19,985 nucleotides of DNA from JAVVRI01 sp036654795 (lineage in GTDB: Bacteria; Bacteroidota; Bacteroidia; Bacteroidales; Tannerellaceae), in NCBI GenBank assembly GCA_036654795.1, contig JAVVRI010000036.1:1-19985 (forward strand), in the 5' to 3' direction. The position numbers and the translations under genes were made by a program. Shown here in pieces: positions 9,263 to 16,320 of this stretch (position 1 is the stretch's first letter; each line of letters opens with the position of its first letter). The notes under the pieces were generated by a model. That model saw only the letters and a program-made list of their open reading frames with translations. It did no database searches and was not told where the DNA came from.

Positions 9263-9321
9263 GTCATTCGTCCTTCCTAGTAGGACTTTCGATGCCAATA
9301 GTTAGTTCGAAACATTACTAT

Positions 9322-9421
9322 TATTATACGTTTGAGCAAGCTGGTAATTGATTTTGACCATGCTCGTAATTACTTTTGAGCCTGCTCAAAAGTAATTACG
9401 AGCTGGCTCAAAAGTATAATA
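9322..9421. repeat. 22-bp-period array of four GAGC-NN-GCTC dyads, mirror-symmetric
   Basis: Four 10-bp dyads start exactly 22 bp apart: GAGCAAGCTG (9334-9343), GACCATGCTC (9356-9365), GAGCCTGCTC (9378-9387) and GAGCTGGCTC (9400-9409). The 12-bp spacers are GTAATTGATTTT and GTAATTACTTTT on the left, and AAAAGTAATTAC and AAAAGTATAATA on the right. The whole is therefore an inverted repeat centred at 9382/9383, and 9362-9381 is a perfect 20-bp complement of 9384-9403. It lies 60 bp after the SusD stop and 130 bp before the GH2 start. It could be a multi-site operator with sites on one helix face, a strong RNA hairpin acting as terminator or attenuator, or a genome-wide palindromic repeat. The structure is seen directly; the function is inferred. 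Confidence 0.85.
9348..9378 (+). promoter_or_regulatory. Candidate promoter embedded in the dyad array
   Basis: TTG at 9348-9350, a 20-bp spacer and TACTTTTG at 9371-9378 match the Bacteroidetes -33/-7 pattern exactly. It points toward the glycosidase operon and would give a leader of about 165 nt. Further TAnnTTTG matches occur at 9327-9334 on this strand and at 9387-9394 and 9409-9416 on the other strand. All lie inside the repeat, so they may be by-products of its sequence. Confidence 0.35.
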
Positions 9422-9431
9422 GTATATAGAC

Positions 9432-9457
9432 GAAAAGATAAAACGTTCTATCTTTTC
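9432..9457. repeat. Hairpin between SusD and the GH2 gene
   Basis: GAAAAGATA (9432-9440) pairs perfectly with TATCTTTTC (9449-9457) across an 8-nt loop. It could terminate readthrough from SusCD or structure the leader of the glycosidase operon. The stem is AT-rich, and on the plus strand no long T-run follows it, so it is at best a weak terminator. Confidence 0.4.
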
Positions 9458-9467
9458 CATTAATATA

Positions 9468-9497
9468 CTGCATGTTAGAGCTAACACGTCTGCATGT
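9468..9497. promoter_or_regulatory. Operator-like motif before the GH2 gene
   Basis: CTGCATGT occurs twice, at 9468-9475 and 9490-9497, exactly 22 bp apart. The inverted repeat TGTTAG-AG-CTAACA (9473-9486) overlaps the first copy and lies between the two. The 22-bp spacing equals that of the array just upstream. It sits 55-84 bp before the GH2 ATG, so it is a reasonable regulator-binding site. No binding protein can be named. Confidence 0.35.
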
Positions 9498-9551
9498 AGT
9501 ACAACTTCTTTTTATTGAAATCAAATCGAATACCATCTATCATCTATCAAT

Positions 9552-12500
9552 ATGAAACAAGCATTTATAAACACAGCCATAAGTGTGGCTTTAGGCGCAG
9601 CTTACCTGATGGTTGCGCCTCCCACGGTATTTGCGGCCGAGCCCTATGAATGGGAGAATCAGCGGATAAACCAGATCAACCGCGAACCGATACATGCGCA
9701 TTTTGTGCCTTATGCGTCGGAGAAGGCTGCCTTGACGAAGGACGCTTCTGCCGAGCGACGCCACAGCCTGAACGGCACGTGGAAATTTCATTTTGCCAAG
9801 ACGCCAGCCGTGCGACCCGTTAACTTCTTTGAAGCCGGATATGACGTTACCGATTGGAAGGACATCGAAGTGCCCGGCAGTTGGGAGTTGCAGGGCTTTG
9901 ACGCTCCGATCTATACGGACACGCGCTATCCCTTTCCCGCCAATCCGCCGTTTGTGCCGGCCGACTATAATCCTGTGGGTTCCTATGTTACCACCTTCAC
10001 AGTGCCTGAAGGGATGAATGGTAAGGATATCCTGCTGCACTTTGGTGGTGTGGAGTCCGCTTTCTATTGCTGGCTCAATGGTGAGTTCGTCGGCTATAGT
10101 GAGGATAGCCGCTTGCCGTCCGAGTTCCTTATCAACAAACAGCTGAAACCTGGAAAGAACAGCCTAGCTGTGGAGGTTTACCGTTATAGTGACGGCTCCT
10201 ATCTGGAGGGGCAGGACTATTGGAAATATAGTGGCATCGAGCGCAATGTGCAACTTATTGCCCGCCCTACCGTCCGCATCAAGGACATTGAGATAGGCGC
10301 TGACCTCAGAAACAGTTATCGCGAGGGTGTGCTGGATGTCAAGGTCTCTATGGATAGCCGTCACGCTGTTAAGGGTAGCACTGTGCAACTCCGCCTGCTG
10401 GATGGCAATCGCGAAATTGCCACTGCGCGCCTTACCCCCCGCAGCAATGTCGATACGCTACTTGCCTTCAATCAGCTCTTTCCCGATGTGAAGCCGTGGA
10501 CGGCCGAGACCCCTAACCTCTATACCCTCGTTGTGAATACGCTCGACAAAAAAGGTCGCCTAACTGAGTCCTTTACTCAACGCTTCGGCTTTCGCAAGGT
10601 GGAGATGATACACGGCATGCTGCATGTAAACGGCACACCTATTCTTATCAAGGGCGTGAACCGACACGAACACGATATGCACAAAGGACGTACCATCACT
10701 GTGGAAAGCATGGTGGAGGACATCCGCCTAATGAAACTATTCAACATCAACGCCGTCCGCACCTGCCATTACCCCAACTATGAGGAGTGGTACGACCTTT
10801 GCAATGAATACGGCCTCTACCTAGTAGATGAGGCCAACATCGAGTCGCATGGCATGGAGGCACATCCCGACGGCACCTTGGCTAACATGGACGGTTGGGA
10901 AATACCTTTCCGCGAACGCATGGAACGCATGGTGGAACGTGACAAGAACTGCACCGCCATCATCACTTGGAGCCTCGGTAACGAGTCTGGCTACGGCAAT
11001 CATTTCGAAACGATCTATCACTGGACCAAGCAACGCGATCCGAGCCGCCCCGTTCAGTACGAAGGAGGAGGGGTGAAGGGACTTTCCGACATCTTCTGTC
11101 CCATGTATGCTCGTGTTTGGCGTCTGCGTGAATGGAGCAACCAGCGACAGGATCGCCCCCTTATCCTCTGCGAATATGCCCACGCGATGGGCAATAGTGT
11201 GGGTAACCTTAGCGACTATTGGGACTTGATCTACAAGTATGACAACCTGCAGGGCGGCTTCATTTGGGACTGGGTGGATCAGACTTTCGCCATTAAGGAC
11301 AAGAAAGGTCACGACATTCAGGCGTATGGCGGAGATATGGGCTTCGTAGGCATCGTCAATGACTCCAACTTCTGCGCCAACGGCTTGGTGGCTGCCAATC
11401 GTACGCTTCATCCCCATATCTGGGAGGTGAAAAAGGTCTATCAATACATCCATTTTGAAGGGATACCTTTTACTGCGAACCGCATCAAGATCACGAACCG
11501 CCACGACTTTCTCTCCTCCGACGTATACGATTACGCTTGGACGGTAAAGGCCGATGGCAAAACCCTCTCCAGCGGTATGCTTGCTGTTCCGATCATTGCC
11601 CCACACAGTTCGGCCGAAGTGGAACTGCCATTGCCTGCTATCCAAGGTGAGCCGGGCACGGAGTACTTCCTCCACCTCTCCGCCCTGACGCGCACAGCTA
11701 CTCCCTTAGTGCCTCGCGGACATGTGGCTGCTTCGGAGCAATGGAGGCTACCTGTCGCTTTGCCGACAGTTGTCGCCCCAACGAAGCCCGAAGGAAAGTT
11801 AGTCGCTAACGAGACGACAGATGTCCTTACTTTGACAGCTGATGCCCTCACCCTCACCTTTTCTAAAAAGGACGGTGAACTAGTCGGTTACCAGCAGAAC
11901 GGGAAGAAGCTTCTTCTCTCCGGACTGAGACCTAACTTCTGGCGCCCACTGACCGATAACGACGTGGCCAACGGCATGAGCGAACGCTGCGCCACCTGGC
12001 AGGAGGCGGGTAACCGTATGCAGCTTGATGCCTTTACAGCCAAAGCAGATGCAGACGGAAACACATGGACCGTTACCTCCACCTACAACATGGCGGAACA
12101 GGAGTCTGCTCTTACCGTCACCTATACGGTCTACGCAGATGGTACGGTAAAGACTGTTTGCTCCTTCGTGCCCGGCAGCAAGGTGCTTCCTGAGATGCCT
12201 CGTTTCGGTATGCGCCTAGTGTTGGGTGGCGAGTACGATCAGATGACCTGGCTCGGCCGCGGTCCACAGGAAAACTATTGGGACCGCAAGTCCGGTGCCG
12301 ATATCGACCTTTATCAAGCGAACGTTTGGGAGCAGTATCATCCTTATGTTCGTGCACAGGAGACGGCAAATAAGTGTGATGTCCGCTGGACTGCCCTCCG
12401 GAATGGTGGTGGCGAAGGTCTGCTAGTTGTTGCCGGCGATGCCCCGCTGAGCGTCAGTGCTTGGAACTTCCCTATCGAAGAACTCCATTATATTCCCGCT

Positions 12501-12719
12501 ATGACGGCGCATGTGCATGGCGGCAGCATTGAGAAGAAAAATATGGTTTGGCTCAACATCGACAGCCGCCAGATGGGCGTAGGGGGTGACACGACTTGGG
12601 GCGCACAGACTCATCCCGAGTACACTATCACCCCGACCGCCCGGCGTTACACATTCTATCTGATACCCGTTACAAACAACAGTGAGCTGCCCTACGCAGC
12701 TAAACATAAACTATATTGA
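9552..12719 (+). CDS. Secreted GH2 beta-galactosidase (LacZ-type, five-domain)
   Basis: This protein is predicted to remove terminal beta-linked galactose from glycans in the periplasm or at the surface. Its cleavable signal peptide ends near PTVFAAE, unlike cytoplasmic LacZ. Domains in order are an N-terminal jelly-roll at about 50-235 (NGTWKFHF, VPGSWELQGFD, RYSDGSYLEGQDYWKYSG), an Ig-like domain at about 238-345, and a TIM barrel at about 350-625. A second Ig-like domain follows at about 640-735, then the LacZ C-terminal beta-sandwich at about 750-1045 (TWLGRGPQENYWDRK). The acid/base Glu is E478 (WSLGNESGYG) and the nucleophile is E541 (LILCEYAHAMGNS). The LacZ substrate residues in ANIESHGM and SDGSYLE are also present. 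At 1,055 aa it is full length. The next gene starts one base after its stop, so the pair is translationally coupled. Exact linkage preference is unknown, and some LacZ-like GH2 enzymes act on other beta-sugars. Confidence 0.93.
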   Translation: MKQAFINTAISVALGAAYLMVAPPTVFAAEPYEWENQRINQINREPIHAHFVPYASEKAALTKDASAERRHSLNGTWKFHFAKTPAVRPVNFFEAGYDVTDWKDIEVPGSWELQGFDAPIYTDTRYPFPANPPFVPADYNPVGSYVTTFTVPEGMNGKDILLHFGGVESAFYCWLNGEFVGYSEDSRLPSEFLINKQLKPGKNSLAVEVYRYSDGSYLEGQDYWKYSGIERNVQLIARPTVRIKDIEIGADLRNSYREGVLDVKVSMDSRHAVKGSTVQLRLLDGNREIATARLTPRSNVDTLLAFNQLFPDVKPWTAETPNLYTLVVNTLDKKGRLTESFTQRFGFRKVEMIHGMLHVNGTPILIKGVNRHEHDMHKGRTITVESMVEDIRLMKLFNINAVRTCHYPNYEEWYDLCNEYGLYLVDEANIESHGMEAHPDGTLANMDGWEIPFRERMERMVERDKNCTAIITWSLGNESGYGNHFETIYHWTKQRDPSRPVQYEGGGVKGLSDIFCPMYARVWRLREWSNQRQDRPLILCEYAHAMGNSVGNLSDYWDLIYKYDNLQGGFIWDWVDQTFAIKDKKGHDIQAYGGDMGFVGIVNDSNFCANGLVAANRTLHPHIWEVKKVYQYIHFEGIPFTANRIKITNRHDFLSSDVYDYAWTVKADGKTLSSGMLAVPIIAPHSSAEVELPLPAIQGEPGTEYFLHLSALTRTATPLVPRGHVAASEQWRLPVALPTVVAPTKPEGKLVANETTDVLTLTADALTLTFSKKDGELVGYQQNGKKLLLSGLRPNFWRPLTDNDVANGMSERCATWQEAGNRMQLDAFTAKADADGNTWTVTSTYNMAEQESALTVTYTVYADGTVKTVCSFVPGSKVLPEMPRFGMRLVLGGEYDQMTWLGRGPQENYWDRKSGADIDLYQANVWEQYHPYVRAQETANKCDVRWTALRNGGGEGLLVVAGDAPLSVSAWNFPIEELHYIPAMTAHVHGGSIEKKNMVWLNIDSRQMGVGGDTTWGAQTHPEYTITPTARRYTFYLIPVTNNSELPYAAKHKLY

Positions 12720-12720
12720 C

Positions 12721-14634
12721 ATGAAGCACCTGGTTCTCTGTTCCGCCCTTGCCTTGTTGGGCGCGGCGGCCTGCTCCACCAAGCAGGATGTGCCTGCACC
12801 GCGCATGGCTTATGACTATGCGAATATCTTAAACATCAGTTACACCCCCGACACGGTTCACCGCTGTCGCGGATGGTTCACCGACGCCGGCTCTTGGTAC
12901 GGCTTCACCCTGCCTGAACGGGAACAGTGGGTGAATGGTTTTTGCGGTCCCTTTCAGCTGGATATGAACCTGCGCCGTTGGCTCTCTGACGCGCTGGTGA
13001 AGGTCAGTTTTGCTGATGAGGAGGTTATGGCGTCTTATGCACCAGACTCCGTTTCTTATTTCCCCGGTGAACTTTACATGGCCGCCTCCTCTGCCCGCGG
13101 AAAGATTGAACAGCGACTGGTGTTTGTGGATCAATCGACTGTGCTCCTAACCTGTACCTCCGACTGCGAGGCACCTTTTCGCTTCAGCGGTGAGGTGAGC
13201 GGTGAGGGCATTACCTGCTCAAGTGAGAAGAATACGTTCATCCTGACTACCCCTGACGGGGAAGGGGTGGCGGTGACCTTCAGCCCGGAAATGGGGATTC
13301 TTTCCTCTGAAAAGGGATACGAAACGCTTTCCTTGAAATCAGGAAAGGCGGAGGTGGTGCTTTCCTTCTTCTCCGGCGAAGCAGAAAAGAGGACAGCTTT
13401 ACTAAAAGCGACCACTGTTCAGCATGCGCCCGACGATTATAGACAGCAGACGGCCGCCCGATGGGAAGGTTACCTTAAAAAGGTGTTGCGATCAGACATG
13501 CCAGCAGCTTATAATCGAATTGCTGCCAAGGCTGTGGTCACCCTGATAGCCAACTGGAAAAGTGCTCGCGGAGATTTGCGTCATGACGGCGTCGTGCCTA
13601 GTCATGCGGTGGGTTATTTTATGGGCTTCTGGGGTTGGGACTCATGGAAGCACGCCGTGGCGCTGGCTCGCTTTGCGCCCGAGGTGGCTAAGGATCAGGT
13701 GCGGACGATGTTCGACCATCAGACCTCTGAGGGAATGATCATCGACTGTGTTTTCCCCGACTCTGCGGACAACAATACACGCGATAGCAAGCCCCCGCTC
13801 GCTGTCTGGGCTGTCAATGAAATATACAAGCAGACGGGTGATAGTGCTTTTGTTAGCGAGATGTTTCCAAAGCTTGTTACCTATTATAACTGGTGGTTCA
13901 AGCACCGTGACCATAATGCGAACGGCATTTGCGAGTTTGGCTCGGTAGACGGTACCCTCGAAGCCGCTGCTTGGGAAAGTGGTATGGACAACGCCATTCG
14001 CTTCGACGACGCGGTGATGGTGAAAAACAGCGAAGGGGCTTGGAGCATGAATCAGGAGTCGGTCGATCTGAACGCCTTCCTTGCCCTCGAACATCGTTTG
14101 TTGACGGAGCTTTCGCCCGTGGCCGGTATTGCCTTCGACGCGCCTAACCGCTCGGCCGATGTGCAGAACTATTTTTTCTCTCCTGACCGTCGCTTCTTCT
14201 TCGATAAGCGTCTGGATGGCGGTTTTATTACGGAGGAGGGTACGGAGGCTTGCATCCCGCTCTGGACGGGTATCGCCACGAAGGAGCAGGCGGCCGATGC
14301 TTTGGTGCTTTTTACCGATACTGCGAAGTTTGCTACCTTCATCCCCTTTCCCACGATAGCTGCGGACAATCCTAAGTTTATGCCTGCCGGTTATTGGCGC
14401 GGACCAATCTGGCTTGATCAGGTCTACTTCGGTATTTCCGGTCTTCGCCGCTACGGATACAAGGCTGAGGCGGATGCCTTCACCGACCAAGTCTTCACCC
14501 GTTTGGATGGCCTCAGCGCCGATGCTCCGATCCACGAGAACTACGATACGCACAACGGCGCTCGCCTCAAAGCGCCTCACTTTAGCTGGAGCTCAGCACA
14601 TCTGTTGCTGCTCTACGAAGAGTACGGTCGTTAA
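12721..14634 (+). CDS. GH63-like (alpha/alpha)6-barrel exo-glycosidase, lipoprotein
   Basis: This is predicted to be an inverting exo-acting alpha-glycosidase of the GH63/YgjK and mannosylglycerate-hydrolase-like type. It is anchored by a lipoprotein signal (MKHLVLCSALALLGAAAC, Cys18). An N-terminal beta-sandwich at about 30-240 includes GWFTDAGSWYGFTLPE. The helical barrel runs from about 255 to the end and contains HAVGYFMGFWGWDSWKHAVA, AAWESGMDNAIRFDD, GYWRGPIWLDQVYFG, HENYDTHNGA and PHFSWSSAHLLLLYEEYG. By analogy with GH63, D423 in ESGMDN is the candidate general acid and E606 in HENYD the candidate general base. I chose the ATG at 12721 because the lipoprotein signal starts there, one base after the GH2 stop. 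The in-frame ATG at 12682 lies inside GH2. An intrinsic terminator follows within 15 bp. An alpha-glucosidase is most likely; alpha-mannosidase or another specificity is possible. Confidence 0.85.
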   Translation: MKHLVLCSALALLGAAACSTKQDVPAPRMAYDYANILNISYTPDTVHRCRGWFTDAGSWYGFTLPEREQWVNGFCGPFQLDMNLRRWLSDALVKVSFADEEVMASYAPDSVSYFPGELYMAASSARGKIEQRLVFVDQSTVLLTCTSDCEAPFRFSGEVSGEGITCSSEKNTFILTTPDGEGVAVTFSPEMGILSSEKGYETLSLKSGKAEVVLSFFSGEAEKRTALLKATTVQHAPDDYRQQTAARWEGYLKKVLRSDMPAAYNRIAAKAVVTLIANWKSARGDLRHDGVVPSHAVGYFMGFWGWDSWKHAVALARFAPEVAKDQVRTMFDHQTSEGMIIDCVFPDSADNNTRDSKPPLAVWAVNEIYKQTGDSAFVSEMFPKLVTYYNWWFKHRDHNANGICEFGSVDGTLEAAAWESGMDNAIRFDDAVMVKNSEGAWSMNQESVDLNAFLALEHRLLTELSPVAGIAFDAPNRSADVQNYFFSPDRRFFFDKRLDGGFITEEGTEACIPLWTGIATKEQAADALVLFTDTAKFATFIPFPTIAADNPKFMPAGYWRGPIWLDQVYFGISGLRRYGYKAEADAFTDQVFTRLDGLSADAPIHENYDTHNGARLKAPHFSWSSAHLLLLYEEYGR

Positions 14635-14647
14635 TTTCACCTCATTG

Positions 14648-14680
14648 CCCCGGGTTGCCAATAGGCTCCCGGGGTTTTTT
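14648..14680 (+). terminator. Intrinsic terminator of the glycosidase operon
   Basis: CCCCGGG (14648-14654) pairs with CCCGGGG (14668-14674). GCC and GGC extend the pairing inside around an AATA loop, and TTTTTT (14675-14680) follows directly. It begins 14 bp after the stop of the GH63-like gene and is a textbook rho-independent terminator. Confidence 0.92.
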
Positions 14681-14694
14681 ATGTGCTGTGGGGA

Positions 14695-14733
14695 GGAAAA
14701 AGAAATGCCCCGATCCGCAAGGTTCGAGGCATT
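14695..14733 (-). terminator. Intrinsic terminator of the minus-strand peptidase operon
   Basis: AATGCCCCGA (14704-14713) and TCGAGGCATT (14724-14733) form a 10-bp stem with one G-T pair. On the minus strand it is followed by TTCTTTTT (14696-14703). It lies about 30 bp beyond the stop of the C1 peptidase and faces the terminator of the plus-strand operon. Confidence 0.85.
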
Positions 14734-14761
14734 TTATAGGTTGTAGGGCGACGTTGGAAAG

Positions 14762-16234
14762 CTATTCCTCGCCGGCAAACATCGGGTCCCAAGCAGGCAG
14801 GCGGGTAGGGGTCTGACGAAGCACCTCTTTTACGCGGTCGGTGATGTATTTCTTTTCCACAACGAGGCGGAACATGTATTCGTTAAACCAGGTGTCGGTT
14901 AGGATGAGGTGACCGTTGTTGGCACCCGCACCCCAGCTATTTTCCACCATCCACTTCTTGGGAGTACCTTTGGCATCGAGGTCTACGGCCATCAGGGTCA
15001 TGTCGTGCGAGGAGCCGCTGGCAAAGGTTTGTACGCGCTGCTTCTTGTCCATCCCGAAGGTGGTGCCCATGAGTGAACCGTAGTCGTAGTAGTCTACGTC
15101 CAGCAGTCCGCGTTCACGGTCGAAGAACTTGCCCACGTCGCATGAGAAGTACATCATCGTGCTGTCCTTGATGGAGGCAATAGCCATCTGTTTGATCTCC
15201 TCGATAGGCAGGTTGACGTAAGTCCAGTTCCGCCCGTCGTAGGCGTGGCGGTCGTAGTCAATTTCGTATAGCTTGTAGTAGTCGCGACTTGGGTCATTCA
15301 TCAGCATAACATAGTCTGCCGTCAGATCCCGACCGACAAACTCCTGAAAGAAGGAAAGAGGGGTGTACTCTTTCGTCTCCACCGGATTGCCTTGGGCATC
15401 TTTACGCGTCCAAGTAAAGGATGTGGGCGGCTCACCGAGGTTGAGCACGAGCATGCGATAGATGGTGCCCAAGCAGGCGGTCTTTTCCTTTTCGAGTGCG
15501 TCCGCTTTGGCTCCGCCGGCGGCGAGGGTGCGCAACTGCATGCCAAATTCCTTTAGCTTGAGGCCGATCAGGTTTGCCATCCGTCCGGTGTTCTCGCTAC
15601 TGTTTGTCTCCACCATGACTTCTGCCGGCACGACGCCGTATTTAGTCAGGATGTCAGCCACACCCGTAAACTGTCCGCCGTCCCCAATGGGGTTCTTGAA
15701 GAGCCATTCCACCATCTTGTCATCCATCGGCCTCTCGCGTGTGTCGATGATGCCTTGCAGGAAGAGGTTCGACTTCTCCAGCTGGTCCCAGAAGAAGGAG
15801 TAGGTTTGCGAGAATTGGAAGTTGCCCATGCCATATTGGGCAATGGCCTTGGCACGAAAGACGTTCAGCCCTGAGAAGAGCCAGCAGCGTCCGGATGATT
15901 TCTGGTTGGTTATGCCCTTACTGTTCACCTTGTCGGAGAAGTGGTCGTCGAAGTTGTTCTTGCTCTCGCCGTTTACAGCCAGCTTGTTGATGTCGTTATT
16001 TGTGATGGCGTTGCGGATGGCTTTATCCGCCGACGTCCCTTGGTAAGCTTGTTTTATCTGTTGTAGCATTTGGGGCGAGATGCCGCCGTCGCCTTGTTGT
16101 CCGCGAGCGGTGCGCGCCTCTTGGGGTGTGCCTCGGAAGGGGTCGTCGTTCCCCCATGTGTTTGGCGCTCCATGCGCTTGTGTGACTTCTGCCCCAAGGC
16201 AGAGTAGAAGAGTGAAGAGAAGTGTCTTTTTCAT
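14762..16234 (-). CDS. Secreted bleomycin-hydrolase/aminopeptidase C-like cysteine peptidase (C1B)
   Basis: This is a papain-fold peptidase of the bleomycin hydrolase/PepC group, whose members act mainly as aminopeptidases. The catalytic set is visible: Q111 and C117 in NQKSSGRCWLFSGLN, H410 in SGSSHDMTLMAVD and N432 in WMVENSWGAG. The C-terminal stretch after NGHLILTDTWFNEYMFR is typical of the family. Unlike classical cytoplasmic PepC, it begins with a signal peptide (MKKTLLFTLLLCLGAEVTQA) and then a Gly/Gln-rich linker at about 25-60, so it should work in the periplasm or outside. At 490 aa it is slightly longer than usual because of that N-terminus. It is the last gene of the probable four-gene minus-strand operon, 86 bp after the CBM9-like gene and followed by an intrinsic terminator. 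A role in trimming imported peptides is inferred. Confidence 0.9.
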   Translation of the reverse strand: MKKTLLFTLLLCLGAEVTQAHGAPNTWGNDDPFRGTPQEARTARGQQGDGGISPQMLQQIKQAYQGTSADKAIRNAITNNDINKLAVNGESKNNFDDHFSDKVNSKGITNQKSSGRCWLFSGLNVFRAKAIAQYGMGNFQFSQTYSFFWDQLEKSNLFLQGIIDTRERPMDDKMVEWLFKNPIGDGGQFTGVADILTKYGVVPAEVMVETNSSENTGRMANLIGLKLKEFGMQLRTLAAGGAKADALEKEKTACLGTIYRMLVLNLGEPPTSFTWTRKDAQGNPVETKEYTPLSFFQEFVGRDLTADYVMLMNDPSRDYYKLYEIDYDRHAYDGRNWTYVNLPIEEIKQMAIASIKDSTMMYFSCDVGKFFDRERGLLDVDYYDYGSLMGTTFGMDKKQRVQTFASGSSHDMTLMAVDLDAKGTPKKWMVENSWGAGANNGHLILTDTWFNEYMFRLVVEKKYITDRVKEVLRQTPTRLPAWDPMFAGEE

Positions 16235-16320
16235 TACTTTTTAATTTAAAATAGGATTATAGATGATCATGTTTCGTTGGGCGACAGTATGTGTACACTG
16301 ATGTGGATCTCTGTTTCCTG

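Noticed and set aside
9322..9421. A CRISPR array
   Set aside because: The repeats are 10-bp dyads with near-identical 12-bp spacers arranged as a mirror. There are no unique spacers and no cas genes.
10821..11675. A 284-codon minus-strand open frame
   Set aside because: It is fully antisense to the GH2 catalytic barrel, whose catalytic motifs are intact. No start signal or domain is seen.
13642..14580. A 312-codon minus-strand open frame
   Set aside because: It is antisense to the GH63-like barrel, and the forward gene carries the conserved motifs and the terminator.
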